A stretch of DNA of 47,127 nucleotides from Pseudomonadota bacterium (GCA_039193195.1 JBCCWS010000046.1:1-47127), one strand, 5' to 3'; shown: positions 1 through 10,000, counted from the first letter of the stretch. Notes: a model not told the origin generated them from the sequence alone. Numbers and translations are program-made.

Positions 1-78
1 AAGCGCATCCTTACCGAGCTGCCGGCGGCGACCACCGTGGAGCAGATCGAGGCGCTACTCCCGGCCCAGCCCCGCTAG
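1..78 (+). CDS. C-terminal fragment of a transposase, IS66 TnpC-like (partial)
   Basis: Frame 1 is open from the first base to TAG at 76-78 and gives 25 residues, including ATTVEQIEALLP followed by AQPR. IS66-family TnpC proteins commonly end with a similar short motif (a leucine-proline stretch, then an 'I(E/D)xLLP' segment), which belongs to the IS66 C-terminal domain. The catalytic part is outside the window. The assignment is supported by the IS66-like terminal heptamer 56 bases downstream, but 25 residues are too few for certainty. It could be the end of another protein with a similar tail. Confidence 0.45.
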   Translation, partial: KRILTELPAATTVEQIEALLPAQPR

Positions 79-140
79 CCCCTGATAAGCCGTTCAGCGA
101 TCTGCTGAGATGGGAACCACGTCGATGCTCGATCGCTTAC
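1..140 (+). mobile_element. Right end of a probable IS66-type element (truncated by window edge)
   Basis: An open frame enters from the left edge and stops at 78, with a C-terminal sequence like that of IS66 TnpC transposases. About 56 bases after the stop, CGCTTAC lies at 134-140. This is the reverse complement of the GTAAGCG that begins IS66-family terminal repeats, so the element probably ends at 140. The left end and target duplication lie outside the window. The call rests on a short peptide plus a 7-base terminal match and is moderate at best. Confidence 0.45.
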
Positions 141-441
141 GGCGCGCTGCGCATCGCGGTGAGGCGGGACTCACTATCCCCAGCTGCGCTTCGTGAGGAA
201 AGAGATCCACGTACTGAGCACCAGCTGGCGCGCAGCTCCCGGTGGCTTCGGATGCGGTCGAAGAGGTTCCACCAGAGCCCATTCTCGTCCGCCTGCCCCG
301 GCGTTGGAAGCGCGCCCCCAGGGACCGTATATTCCTCAGTTTTGCCCCCACACGCCGACCGACACCCTTGCCGCATAACGCTGAAGCGGTCTGTCCTTAG
401 CGACACCGCCGGAAACCACCCACCCCTGAGCACCCTGCGCC
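141..441. other. Intergenic region with no recognisable gene
   Basis: About 300 bases lie between the probable IS66 end and the acyltransferase gene. Short open frames run on both strands, but none has a recognisable product, ribosome binding site or good start. The acyltransferase promoter should lie here, yet no convincing -35/-10 pair or Shine-Dalgarno site is visible before 442. Confidence 0.5.
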
Positions 442-1524
442 ATGCAACGAGATCCTGGAATTGATCATGTGCGGATACTGCTGACCGTCTTGGTGATACT
501 TCACCATATCGCGATCGTCTACGGTGGCGCCGGAGACTGGTACTGGATTCAAGCGGATGAGGCCAAGCTGCATCTCATTGCGTTTAATACCGTCAACCAG
601 TCCTTCTTCATGGGTTTCTTCTTTCTGATCTCTGGCTACTTCTCTCAGGCGTCGATCGAAGGCAAGGGCCCTAAGCGATTTCTTCGAGATCGCCTAATCC
701 GGCTGGGCATTCCCTTGGCTGTCTACTTTCTGTTTATTTCCCCCTTTACGATTGCCCTGGCGAGCACAGAAGGCTACGAGACCATCTTTGCGGATCAGGC
801 TAAACTGATGCGGGCATTGGTGTTCGAACCCGGCCCTATGTGGTTCGTAATGGCCCTTCTGCTGTTCTCGCTGCCCCTATGCGCCCTGCACGCCTGGCGG
901 CCGAAGCTAATCGTTGGCATAAGCAAGACACCCAGTGCGCCGGCTCTGGCCGCCATTCTCCTGCTTGTCGGACTGCTCACATTCCTCTTGCGACAGATTA
1001 CGCCTGTGGGTGAAACCTACTTTTGGTTCCAGCTCGGCTACTTCCCGATGTACGTCGTACTGTTTGCCCTTGGTGTCCACGCACACTCCAAGAGGCTGCT
1101 TAGTCGTGTAAGCGCAAAATCCCTCACGTGCTGGCTGCCCATATCCATTGCGTTGGTGCTTGCACTCCCGGTGTTGCTCGCGCTTGGCCCGGATCGAGAG
1201 GCCTTCCTTGGCGGGATGAACCCGTATGCGCTGATGTACGCCCTCTGGGAGCCGTTTACCGCAACGGGCATCATCCTTAGCCTGCTTTATCTGCTTGTGG
1301 TTAGGCTCAACCAACCGAACACCGTCATGGCTTTCCTGTCGCCTCTTGTGTACAGCATCTACATCATCCATCCACCCGTTGTCGTAGCGGTGAGTCGGCT
1401 CCTGTCGACCTCTGATCTTGGGTACCCGGTAACCATGTTGGGCAACGCTACACTTAGCGTGTGCCTCTGTGTCCTCTTTTCCTGGCTACTGCTCAAGGTT
1501 CCCTACGTGGCCCGAGTGCTTTAG
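442..1524 (+). CDS. Acyltransferase 3 family membrane protein (OpgC-like)
   Basis: This 360-residue hydrophobic protein has the layout of acyltransferase family 3, which transfers acyl groups from the cytoplasm to sugars, glycans, lipids or small molecules at the inner membrane. The first membrane segment carries the paired histidines (H21-H22, in VILHHIAIVYGG) typical of the family's catalytic site. It is followed by the LISGYFSQ segment, then FLRDRLIRLGIPL, then about eight more membrane helices. Length matches the family (350-400). The ATG at 442 fits the family N-terminus, although no Shine-Dalgarno site precedes it. The gene converges on the ABC permease with 13 bases between stop codons, so it is not in the minus-strand operon. 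Its place at the cluster edge suggests it could acylate the lipopeptide or a cell-surface glycan. That role is inference. Confidence 0.8.
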   Translation: MQRDPGIDHVRILLTVLVILHHIAIVYGGAGDWYWIQADEAKLHLIAFNTVNQSFFMGFFFLISGYFSQASIEGKGPKRFLRDRLIRLGIPLAVYFLFISPFTIALASTEGYETIFADQAKLMRALVFEPGPMWFVMALLLFSLPLCALHAWRPKLIVGISKTPSAPALAAILLLVGLLTFLLRQITPVGETYFWFQLGYFPMYVVLFALGVHAHSKRLLSRVSAKSLTCWLPISIALVLALPVLLALGPDREAFLGGMNPYALMYALWEPFTATGIILSLLYLLVVRLNQPNTVMAFLSPLVYSIYIIHPPVVVAVSRLLSTSDLGYPVTMLGNATLSVCLCVLFSWLLLKVPYVARVL

Positions 1525-1537
1525 CAATCCATCGCGA

Positions 1538-3967
1538 CTACTCGTAGCGGAGCAAGTCTGCGGGAACCCGCTGCAAGATCTTACGCACCGGTACCCACAC
1601 GGAAAGCACCACGGCAACGAGAACCGAAGTCACCACCAGGGCAGAGATGCTGACCAGCGCCGAGAGGCCCGTGTTGAGCAAGCCCCCAAGGCTAAAGCCG
1701 ATAAACGCCCCTACCGCCACGCCCGGCACGAGCCCCCACAACATCTGAAAGATCCCAGAAGCCAAGCTTTCCTTGTAGACAGCGGCGTCCGTTGCTCCCA
1801 GCGCTTGCTTGACGCCGATCTGCTGCGTCTTGCGAATGATCGCATTCGACAGAACGCCAAAAATCCCACACGCTGCAAGCAACCCAGCTACACCTCCGAG
1901 AATGAGGAAAACCTCACTCACGAAACCCACCTTGGCCGTATTCTGCTGGATCAGCTCTCGGTAAGAGCGAATGGAAAACGGCGCGATCTCCGGATCCAGC
2001 CGGTTCACGACGGCGCGCATACTCTTCACCACGGTCGCCTTTGACGAAACGTTCTCGAGCGCTACGAAGAGACCCTCACGCGTTTGTTGCGAGTAGGGTC
2101 GAAACACCGTGGCGGAGCGTGCGATTGACGAAAACGGCTCGCCTTGAATCGTGTGCTCCACCACGCCAACGATCGTCACCCAATTGACCTGATCACCGTC
2201 CACATCCACGATGCGCAACCTGGAGCCGATAGGATCCTCGTCCGGCAAGTACTGCTCTACAAAGGAGGTTGTGACGATGGCTGTGCGGCCGTCGACCTGC
2301 TTATCGGAGCTGTTGAAATAGCGCCCCGAACGCAAGTCAACGCCGATGTTGCTCAGGGACTCGGGCGTCACGGAGACATAGTTGATCCGCGGGTAGCTAT
2401 TGCTCTGGTCGTAGACACGGCCCTCGATTGCCATGGAGGTACGCCACGTGTAGACACCGGGCAACTCCGACATGACAGCCACCTTGCCGATACCCTCCGC
2501 GTACTCCAGCTCCTGTTGCAGCCGATTCACAAAATTGATCCGCTTTTCACCGTCGAGGTAAGTGTTGTCGGGCAGTCGAATCCTTGCCGTATAGAACTGA
2601 TCGGTCTCTGCACCGTAGTTCGCCTGCGTCGCCTTCCAGGTTCCCACCACCATGATTCCGGACGCGATCAACAGCGCCGAAGACAGCAGAATCTGACTCA
2701 CCACAAAGAGCTTAGCGAGCACCCCCTCCCGCTTACCTAGGGCCCCACGGGTCCCGTCCTTCAAGGCGTCGCCCACGTTGGTCGTGGTGGATTTGAGGGC
2801 CGGCAACAGGCCGGTCACAAGAATCGTTCCGACCACAAAGCTAGTGAGTATGCTCACCGTGTAGGCGTCCACGCCCATCTGCCACCAGAACGCTGGCTTA
2901 CCCTCGACGAAGCTCGCAGTGGCGCGCTCAGCCCCTTCCAATCCCAAGGCTACGATCGCCAGCGCGAGCACGCCCGCTACCGCCGTGATGGTGATGCTCT
3001 CCCACATGAACTGCATCACCAACCGTCTCTGCGGTGCACCAATGGCGATACGGATGGCTATCTCCTTCGAGCGTTCAAGTGCGCGCGCAAAGAGGAGGTT
3101 CCCGGCATTGACGGCCGCCAACACCAACAGGAATACGCCGGCCACCTGCAAGGCCTTGAGAAACGGACCCGCGTCTTGTCCGAGGATCGACATGGGAAGC
3201 GAAGTGAAGTACGCACCAACGCCCTCGTTGGTGTTCGGGTACCTGTCAGCCAGTCGCTCCATGATGACATTGAGCTGTCGCGTTGCCTGCCCAGCATCGG
3301 TGCCGGGCACCAGTCGCGCGAGCAGATTGGCGCTGTTCCCCTGCCCTCGCGCAACGCGAGTGTCCGCCTGCATCGGCACCCATATATCCGCGGCGCTTGG
3401 GAAGTAGTAGCCCTCGGGCATAACACCCACAATGCGTGTCTGACGGCTGTTTAGCGTAATTACCTCATCGATCACGCGTTCGCTGCCGCCAAAGCGAGAT
3501 TGCCAAAGATCGTGGCTGATCACAGCAACCGCCTCTGCCCCGCGTTGGTCTTCCGCCTGCGTAAAGCGCCGACCAAGCACCGGTTCCACGCGCGTGAATT
3601 CGAATATCTGCGGCTCCGCCCGAATCATCGTGAACTGCTGAGCGCCGTCTCGACCGGATACGTTGCCGATGGTCTCATCGTAGAGCGTAAACTCGCGAAA
3701 CCCCTCCAGAGCGTTTCGGATTTCCATGGCATCGAGGATGTCCAGGTCGCCACCCTGGTTCCATACACCGTTGATCGTCCGATCGAAGACGACGATCTCA
3801 TCGCCGTCTTCAAACGGTAAGGCCTTGTAGGCGAGTGCGTTCAGAAACGAGAACAGGAACACGCTCATGGCGATGCCCGCTGTCACCACGGACACGATCA
3901 GCAGAGAGAACTTCGGTTGCTTTAACAGCAACCGTAACGCGTACTTGAAATCGCTAAGCGAAAGCAT
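1538..3967 (-). CDS. ABC transporter permease, MacB/FtsX type (two-domain, ADOP-like)
   Basis: An 809-residue permease without a fused ATPase. The N-terminal half has a membrane segment (about residues 20-45), a large periplasmic MacB-type core, then an FtsX block near residues 275-400 with the typical AVNAGNLLFARALERSKEIA stretch. A second periplasmic domain and second FtsX block follow (about 680-800, IIRKTQQIGVKQALGA). The duplicated layout matches the ~800-residue permeases found in three-gene MFP/ATPase/permease systems of proteobacteria and acidobacteria. The start has a GAGG Shine-Dalgarno about 8 bases upstream and lies 3 bases after the ATPase stop, so the two are surely co-transcribed. 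MacAB-type pumps export lipopeptides in Pseudomonas, and PvdRT exports pyoverdine. Export of the cluster product from the periplasm is the natural inference. No TolC-type outer-membrane partner is in the window. Confidence 0.88.
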   Translation of the reverse strand: MLSLSDFKYALRLLLKQPKFSLLIVSVVTAGIAMSVFLFSFLNALAYKALPFEDGDEIVVFDRTINGVWNQGGDLDILDAMEIRNALEGFREFTLYDETIGNVSGRDGAQQFTMIRAEPQIFEFTRVEPVLGRRFTQAEDQRGAEAVAVISHDLWQSRFGGSERVIDEVITLNSRQTRIVGVMPEGYYFPSAADIWVPMQADTRVARGQGNSANLLARLVPGTDAGQATRQLNVIMERLADRYPNTNEGVGAYFTSLPMSILGQDAGPFLKALQVAGVFLLVLAAVNAGNLLFARALERSKEIAIRIAIGAPQRRLVMQFMWESITITAVAGVLALAIVALGLEGAERATASFVEGKPAFWWQMGVDAYTVSILTSFVVGTILVTGLLPALKSTTTNVGDALKDGTRGALGKREGVLAKLFVVSQILLSSALLIASGIMVVGTWKATQANYGAETDQFYTARIRLPDNTYLDGEKRINFVNRLQQELEYAEGIGKVAVMSELPGVYTWRTSMAIEGRVYDQSNSYPRINYVSVTPESLSNIGVDLRSGRYFNSSDKQVDGRTAIVTTSFVEQYLPDEDPIGSRLRIVDVDGDQVNWVTIVGVVEHTIQGEPFSSIARSATVFRPYSQQTREGLFVALENVSSKATVVKSMRAVVNRLDPEIAPFSIRSYRELIQQNTAKVGFVSEVFLILGGVAGLLAACGIFGVLSNAIIRKTQQIGVKQALGATDAAVYKESLASGIFQMLWGLVPGVAVGAFIGFSLGGLLNTGLSALVSISALVVTSVLVAVVLSVWVPVRKILQRVPADLLRYE

Positions 3968-3970
3968 GCG

Positions 3971-4705
3971 CTACACCTCTTCAACCAAGCTGACCAATTC
4001 TTCCCTTGGCTCGCGCTGTGCGACATCCTGCTCTAACTTGCCATCCAAGATCCTGATGATTCGATTGGCGAACTGCTCGGAGCGAGGATCGTGAGTCACC
4101 ATGCAAATGGTGGCGCCGTCCTTGTTCAATTGCGTGAGCAGATCCATCACGATCGCAGCGTTGCCGGAGTCCAGGTTTCCGGTCGGTTCATCCGCGAGCA
4201 GCACTGCAGGTTTTCCGGCTACGGCTCGGGCTATCGCCACCCGTTGCTGCTGCCCCCCAGACAGTTGCGAGGGGAAGTGCCCTTTGCGATGGTCCATCTC
4301 GACCCTCTTCAACGCGCTCGCCACCATGTCTCGCCGTTCTGCGCGCTTTAGCTGTGTGCGATACGTCAGCGGCAGTTCCACGTTCTCCTCGACGCTGAGA
4401 TCACTAATTAAGTTGAATGACTGAAAAATGAAGCCAATTTCCTTGTTTCGAATAGCGGCGCGCTCGGCCTTTTTCAGGGTCTCTGTGTCGTGCCCCGCTA
4501 GGTGATACTTCCCGGAGCTCAGCGTATCGAGCAGACCGAGGATCGAAAGCAACGTGGACTTTCCGCTGCCCGACGGCCCAGCGATCGAGACGAAATCCCC
4601 CTCCTCAATGGAGAACGACACGTCGCTCAGCGCGTGAGTTTCAAGCTCGTCGGTGTAAAAGACCTTCTTTACGTTTTCGAGGCGAATGATCGATGCTTTG
4701 CTCAC
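3971..4705 (-). CDS. ABC transporter ATP-binding protein, MacB/LolD family
   Basis: A complete 244-residue ATPase when started at GTG 4705. It shows Walker A GPSGSGKS (43-50), Q-loop Q95, signature LSGGQQQR (148-155), Walker B VLLADEP (168-174) and switch histidine H205 in VTHD. Length and motifs match the LolD/MacB/FtsE class, which powers mechanotransmission rather than classical transport. A longer open frame runs upstream to 4852, but that extension overlaps the fusion-protein gene and resembles no ATPase. The GTG has an AGGGAG site 6 bases upstream, overlapping the stop codon of the preceding gene, so translation is likely coupled. The permease follows 3 bases downstream. The three genes form one pump with the fusion protein. 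Confidence 0.93.
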   Translation of the reverse strand: MSKASIIRLENVKKVFYTDELETHALSDVSFSIEEGDFVSIAGPSGSGKSTLLSILGLLDTLSSGKYHLAGHDTETLKKAERAAIRNKEIGFIFQSFNLISDLSVEENVELPLTYRTQLKRAERRDMVASALKRVEMDHRKGHFPSQLSGGQQQRVAIARAVAGKPAVLLADEPTGNLDSGNAAIVMDLLTQLNKDGATICMVTHDPRSEQFANRIIRILDGKLEQDVAQREPREELVSLVEEV

Positions 4706-4711
4706 GCCTAA

Positions 4712-4717
4712 CTCCCT
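4712..4717 (-). promoter_or_regulatory. Ribosome binding site deciding a GTG start
   Basis: AGGGAG on the minus strand lies 6 bases before GTG 4705 and overlaps the TAG stop (4716-4718) of the fusion-protein gene. It favours the 244-residue ATPase over a longer reading that starts inside the upstream gene. Confidence 0.75.
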
Positions 4718-5969
4718 AATGTACTCGGACTTTCGAATGCATTTCCCAGCGCGTGGAGTCGGACACAACGATTTCGTCCCCTTCACGCAAACCCTCAAGT
4801 ACCTCGATCGTGTTGACCGAAGAAACGCCCCACTGCACTTTCGTTTTCTCAACGAAGTTACGGTCCGGAGTCAACAAGAACGCAAACGAGTCTGATTTCC
4901 GCTGCGAGTAGATTGGCTTATCGACGTAGAGGGTACGATCGACGCTAGCCACGGTGATCACCCCATCGACAGCAAGCTCAGGCCGCGCGTCACTTGACAG
5001 CGGCGTGTTCAGGAAAACGTCCACTTGGACATTGCCGTTGACCACTGCAGGATCGATCCGTGACACCGTGCCGTACATTTTGCTGTTCCGCGTATCCACC
5101 TCGACCGGCTGCCCGATCACCACCTCTCGAACCTGAAGCTCCGGGACCTGGAGCTCTGCGATTAGATCGTCTTGCCGAGCGAGCACGGCGATGTTGTCGC
5201 CGATATTCACCCGTTGCCCATTCTCGATCTCTACGTTCTGCACAACGCTATCAATCGTCGCCCGGATTGTGAGGTCATCGACTTGGTCCTGAATACGCTC
5301 TGCAATCTTCTTGGTCTTCTCGATCCGCGCCTCCAACGCCTGCTGCTTTACCTGCATGTTGTCCCGCATCTTAGCCAGGCGCTTCTCCTCGAATTCCCAT
5401 CGTTGCTTGGTTTGAATCGTATCCAGACGGGCCTGCTGATACTCGACCTCCGCAACCAGCCCTTCCGTAATCTTGCGCAGCGTTACCCGGCTTTCGTACT
5501 CAACGCGACTCTTCTCGTAGTCGAGCTTGGCCTCGAGCACGACCGATTCCAGCTCGAGCAGTTCCGTCTCGTCCTCTGCCCGACTCGCACGCAACTCTGC
5601 TGCAAGGGCCTCGAGTTCCCAGCGCATCTCGTCAAGGCGATAGGAGAGTTCAACGTTCTCCAACTGCGCGATGATCTCGCCCTCGGCAACGATTCGACCA
5701 GGCTTAACGTACAGCTTGCTGACACGTCCCTGCACGTTAGCCGCCAGCCAATTCACCTCCGCGGGCCGCAAAACGCCGCTACCGCGGATGCGAACGTCGA
5801 TCGGTCCTTTTCTGACCTTTCCGAACGTCAAATTATCTGATTGGACCACGTAGTCCCCGCGTTCCAAGAGTCCCAAGTAGAACCCGACGAGCACGCAAAG
5901 TCCCAACGCAGCCGCCGCCACCACGAGGGGCTTTTGTGAACGCTGCTTCTTCTCTCGCTTGATATCCAT
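4716..5969 (-). CDS. Periplasmic membrane-fusion protein, HlyD/MacA-like
   Basis: A 417-residue adaptor when started at ATG 5969 (MDIKREKKQ). Earlier in-frame starts exist up to 6044 but add a sequence not expected in the family. The lysine/arginine-rich start leads into one membrane anchor (about residues 14-35, LVVAAAALGLCVLVGFYLGLL). Next come a lipoyl-like half (VQGRVSKLYVKPGRIVAEGEII), a long alpha-helical hairpin rich in Glu, Arg and Lys (about 105-215), the second lipoyl half with IENGQRVNIGD, and a beta-barrel/membrane-proximal region to the end (EGLREGDEIVVSD). This order is standard for RND/MacA-type fusion proteins, which bridge the inner-membrane permease and an outer-membrane channel. 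The gene follows the hydroxylase by about 175 bases and precedes the ATPase by 10 bases. No strong Shine-Dalgarno is visible before ATG 5969. Confidence 0.88.
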   Translation of the reverse strand: MDIKREKKQRSQKPLVVAAAALGLCVLVGFYLGLLERGDYVVQSDNLTFGKVRKGPIDVRIRGSGVLRPAEVNWLAANVQGRVSKLYVKPGRIVAEGEIIAQLENVELSYRLDEMRWELEALAAELRASRAEDETELLELESVVLEAKLDYEKSRVEYESRVTLRKITEGLVAEVEYQQARLDTIQTKQRWEFEEKRLAKMRDNMQVKQQALEARIEKTKKIAERIQDQVDDLTIRATIDSVVQNVEIENGQRVNIGDNIAVLARQDDLIAELQVPELQVREVVIGQPVEVDTRNSKMYGTVSRIDPAVVNGNVQVDVFLNTPLSSDARPELAVDGVITVASVDRTLYVDKPIYSQRKSDSFAFLLTPDRNFVEKTKVQWGVSSVNTIEVLEGLREGDEIVVSDSTRWEMHSKVRVH

Positions 5970-6144
5970 CGTTAAGGCACCGACTAATTCCCAATTGGAG
6001 CTCGCGTTTTCAACACGATAGGATTGGCCACAAGCTGCACGCAATACACTTGGAGTGCCCGGCAGTTGCCCCAGTCACTTCACCCGCCCTGCTACCCAGC
6101 GAGCAACATCGGAACACTACGTAGCCAAACGACCTGCTAAACCT

Positions 6145-6987
6145 CTAAAAGGTCTCGTAGTGCCCGGTCTTCAACAAAGACCGATTCGTTAAGCGAAAGT
6201 AGATTCCCGATAGCGACATGACGGCGTTAGTAAGCCACCAAGGGTTACCGTCTTCTTTCCTCCCGTATGGACTTACGCATCCACCCCCAATTTTTGGCGT
6301 GAAGAATACGTTTAACGAGACAGAGTCAGCCGTTATCGCACTCGCGGAGTGATACGCCCTGTTAGGAATGGAAACCGCCTCCCCAGGATTCAATGTAACA
6401 TCGTAGTAGTTCGCCGGATCGATCCAGGGACAGGCCCTGATGTTATCTGGCGACAAGATGTCTTGACTCGAAGGCAACTTCACGTAGGTCTCCTGTGAAA
6501 TTTCGTCCGACACCTCGGGCTTGAAGATGATTATTCTCTTTTTTCCGTGGAGCTGCATGAGCACATTGTCAAAGTAGTCACAGTGCAGTCCGCCTGGCGA
6601 CATGCCCAGCCACAAAAAATTCAATTGATGGCGGTGGAGCTTTTCCAAGGGCCCAGCAACGAGCTTGCTGTTGTGAACGCGCTTGGAATTGAGGACGCCA
6701 TACAACGGGCCCTTGTCTTCCGAGGCAAGGTACTTCTCGTTTCCTACCACGCTTTCAATTCGGGACTGAAACTCAGCCATTGGCAGGCTATCGTACGCAA
6801 ACTCCTTGCCGTTGAACTTCGAATGTGTGCTTACGGGCACATCCCCGTGATTCTCAGCAAGGTATTCCAGGGACCAATCAAAAACACGGTTATCGAACAG
6901 GTCTTTTCCAACGACGGATCTAATTTCGCCGCGACGAAAGTTGTCCGGCAATTCTTCGACCGATTCTGCTCTTAATAGTGTGGCCAT
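6145..6987 (-). CDS. Cupin_8/JmjC-type Fe(II)/2-oxoglutarate-dependent hydroxylase (tailoring enzyme)
   Basis: A 280-residue protein with the JmjC-like cupin_8 fold. The iron site is readable as H135 and D137 in GGLHCDYFDN, with the distal histidine H213 in NRAYHSASA. Lys149/150 after the first motif (HGKKRIIIFKP) may help hold 2-oxoglutarate. Such enzymes hydroxylate amino-acid side chains, and in NRPS clusters they commonly act on carrier-bound or free residues to give beta-hydroxy amino acids. The gene starts 61 bases after the terminal NRPS stop on the same strand with a GGGGGTGAG purine run upstream, so it almost certainly belongs to the biosynthetic operon. Which residue it hydroxylates cannot be told from sequence. 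The C-terminal ~40 residues (after SPYGRKEDG) are less typical and could contact a carrier domain. Confidence 0.8.
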   Translation of the reverse strand: MATLLRAESVEELPDNFRRGEIRSVVGKDLFDNRVFDWSLEYLAENHGDVPVSTHSKFNGKEFAYDSLPMAEFQSRIESVVGNEKYLASEDKGPLYGVLNSKRVHNSKLVAGPLEKLHRHQLNFLWLGMSPGGLHCDYFDNVLMQLHGKKRIIIFKPEVSDEISQETYVKLPSSQDILSPDNIRACPWIDPANYYDVTLNPGEAVSIPNRAYHSASAITADSVSLNVFFTPKIGGGCVSPYGRKEDGNPWWLTNAVMSLSGIYFRLTNRSLLKTGHYETF

Positions 6988-7048
6988 TAGTGCTCACCCC
7001 CTGATATCAAGTAGGAGAAAATGTCGCGCTCGCATCTCACATGCTCGT

Positions 7049-10000
7049 TCACGATTGAACCTCGATCTCTTGCTGAGGCAGCAGGGCCGTCCTCACCGTG
7101 TCCGCCAAGAAGACCGCATGCTCGCCTCGCATAACGGAGTAGTGGGTTGCAGGCACCACATCGATAGACAACCCCCCGGCCGCGTACTTCCCCCAGGCCT
7201 TAAGCGGCGTAGGACGCTGGTCAGAGAACTCTTGCGCGGCGGCGATTAGGTTCACCTCTCCGTGGTACGGCTGCGGCGTATAGGTTGACCACGCTTCAAA
7301 GCCTCGCTGGTAAACCCCCCACTTTTGCGCTGCCTCTTCCAGTGGGAAGCCATCCGGAAGCAGACGATGAGCGATGAGCTTCTGCACTCCTTGTGCCAGA
7401 TCCGCACCCTCGGGAAGCTCATTCAAGGTCTGGAGGTCAGACGCGACCAGATCCACCTCGCCGCTAGAGAGGGCAAGGTCGCTCAAGAACTCGACCAGTA
7501 GCTGCTGACCATCGGGGCGGTCACCCTTCATGTCCGCGCTGCAGGGAAAGCTGTCTATCAGGGTGAGGTTGGCAACCTCAACGCTTAGCGCTCTTAGGTG
7601 ACTGGCCATCTCGAATGCGAGGACACCGCCGAAGGACCAACCCACGAGGGCGATCGGGCCGCGGGCATCTCGCCCTCGTATCGCCTCGGCATACTGCTCT
7701 GCCAGGTCTTCGACCGATGGGTTCGGCTGAGACTCTCTCTCGGAAAGCTGCAGTCCGTAGACAGGGTGCGACGGTCCGAGGGCGTTGGCGAACTCCCGGT
7801 AGGGCGTCACGACACCCGATATGGCGTGAACGCAATAGACAGTGGGTCCGTGCCCCTCAGCTTGAAGCGGAACCAGCAGATCCGAGCGGTTGGGCTTTGG
7901 TCGCCACCTTGGCGCCTTTACCAGGATCCTATTCGGTGCCGCCTGCACAAACTGGCGGAACTTATGGAGGAATGATGCTGACTTCTCCCGTGACGGCGTT
8001 TCGGGAAGACGGAAGTACTCTGCTTGCGTGTCGAATACCTGATCCGATTCCCGCACCAGCTTGGACAAATGCTGAAGCGTAGCGTCCTCGAACAGCTCTG
8101 TCAGTTTGATTTCCACGCCAAAGGCCTTGCGAATTTCCGCCTTGAGCGTGAGCGCCAGCATCGAGTGGCCCCCATGCTCAAAGAAGTCCTCCGCCAGGCT
8201 CGTGGGCTGATAGTTGAGCACCTCAGACCAGATCTTGGCGAGCTGCCGATCCATCTCCTCGACGATGGGCACCTGGGGTACGTGGGCTCGCGGCGCCGTG
8301 TCGGGCGCTGGCAAGTTCGATGCTTCCACCTTGCCATTGGAGTTTTTAGGCAAGGTATCAAGCACCATCACCGCGGTGGGCAGCATGTAGGCGGGCAAGC
8401 GCGATTTGAGGGCGATCAGCACATGGTCCTCGCAGACCGCCTGCTTGGGCTTACCCGTGACGTACGCAACCAGCGCCTGTGTGCCGTTCGCGTCGCTTAC
8501 GGTAACGAACGCCTCTTCCACGTGGGGCGACTCGAGTATCGCCGCCGCGATCTCTCCAAGCTCAATGCGATAGCCGCGGAGATTCACCTGATCGTCGAGC
8601 CTGCCTTGGAAATCCAGCTCTCCATCGCGATAGCGGGCCCGATCACCGGTCTTGTAGAGACGCTGCTCACGATCGAATGGACTGGCAACGAATGCCTGTG
8701 CGGTCTGTTCCGAAGCGTTCCTGTAGCCCCTCGCCAGACTCGCACCTCCCAAGTAGATCTCGCCAACCACTCCCTCTGGAACTGGGTTCAGGCCGTCATC
8801 GAGCAGATACGCCTGCACGCCAGGAAGCGGCTTGCCAATTGACGGAAGCGCCGCACGCCCGTCTAAGTGACCAAGCTCGGGCACCTTGGCGTAGGTCGAC
8901 GCGACCGTGTTTTCCGTTGGGCCGTACATGTTGTACACGCTGAAGGGAAGCCCCGGTGGCGGATACTTCTTCAGCGCCGCCCCGCCGGTCTTTACCCTGG
9001 TGAGCGCGATCTCCTTCGGCCACGGCAAGGACAGACATACCTCCAGCATTGCCGTTGGAATAAATGCCACGGTGACTTGTTGCTTGGCCAGAGTGTCAAT
9101 CAAGTGCTCGGGCAACTTCGCAACGTTAGCGGCAATCACCTGCACGCTGGCCCCGGCGGTCAAATACGGCCAAACCTCGAACACCATCGCATCGAAGGAT
9201 GGCCCAGCGAGCTGCGAGGCCTTGTCTTGGGCGCTGATTTCCAACACGGACTGCATCGCGTGATTCAAGTTGGCAACATTGCCGTGCGTCACCTCCACGC
9301 ACTTGGGAACCCCCGTCGACCCTGAGGTGGAGTTGACGTAGGCCACGCTCCCCGCGAGCCTCGACACGTCGGGCTTCACCGTAGGCGCCGATGTAAGTGC
9401 CTCACCGAGCGAGTCCAGCAGCACAAGCTCACACGCACCCTGTATTTCCTTCGGCAAGTGATCAAGCACATCGCTAATCGTGATCACCTTCTTCACCGCT
9501 GCGGTCTTCAAGATGTGAGCCAAACGGGAAGTCGGGTGCTCCAAGTCGAGATTGATAAAGGCCGCTCCCGCCTTCCAGATGGCGAGTTCACTGCTAATCA
9601 TCGACACCGAGCGCGGAAGCGCTACGGCGATAACGTCATCGCTCTGTACTCCACGAGACACAAGGTAGTTGGCCAGTCGGTTAGCCTCTTGATCCAGCTC
9701 CCCATAGCTCAGGGTGGCCGTGCCGTCATTCAGCGCCGGCGCATTCGGATTGGACACCGCGTGTTGCTCGAACGCCGTGCAGGCATCCGTGAGATCCCCC
9801 TCAACCAGCGCGCCCTGGCTCCAGTCTCGCTCGATGACCTCGCGCTCCTGAGCCGATACGAGCTGCACATCTGACAGCTCGCAATCGATATTCGCCACGA
9901 GCTGACGCAGCACACTTTCAAAGTGCGCTGTCATCCGAACGACTGTCGTTCGATCGAACAAGTCAACGTTGTACTCGAAGGTGGCCTCGATACAGTCGCC

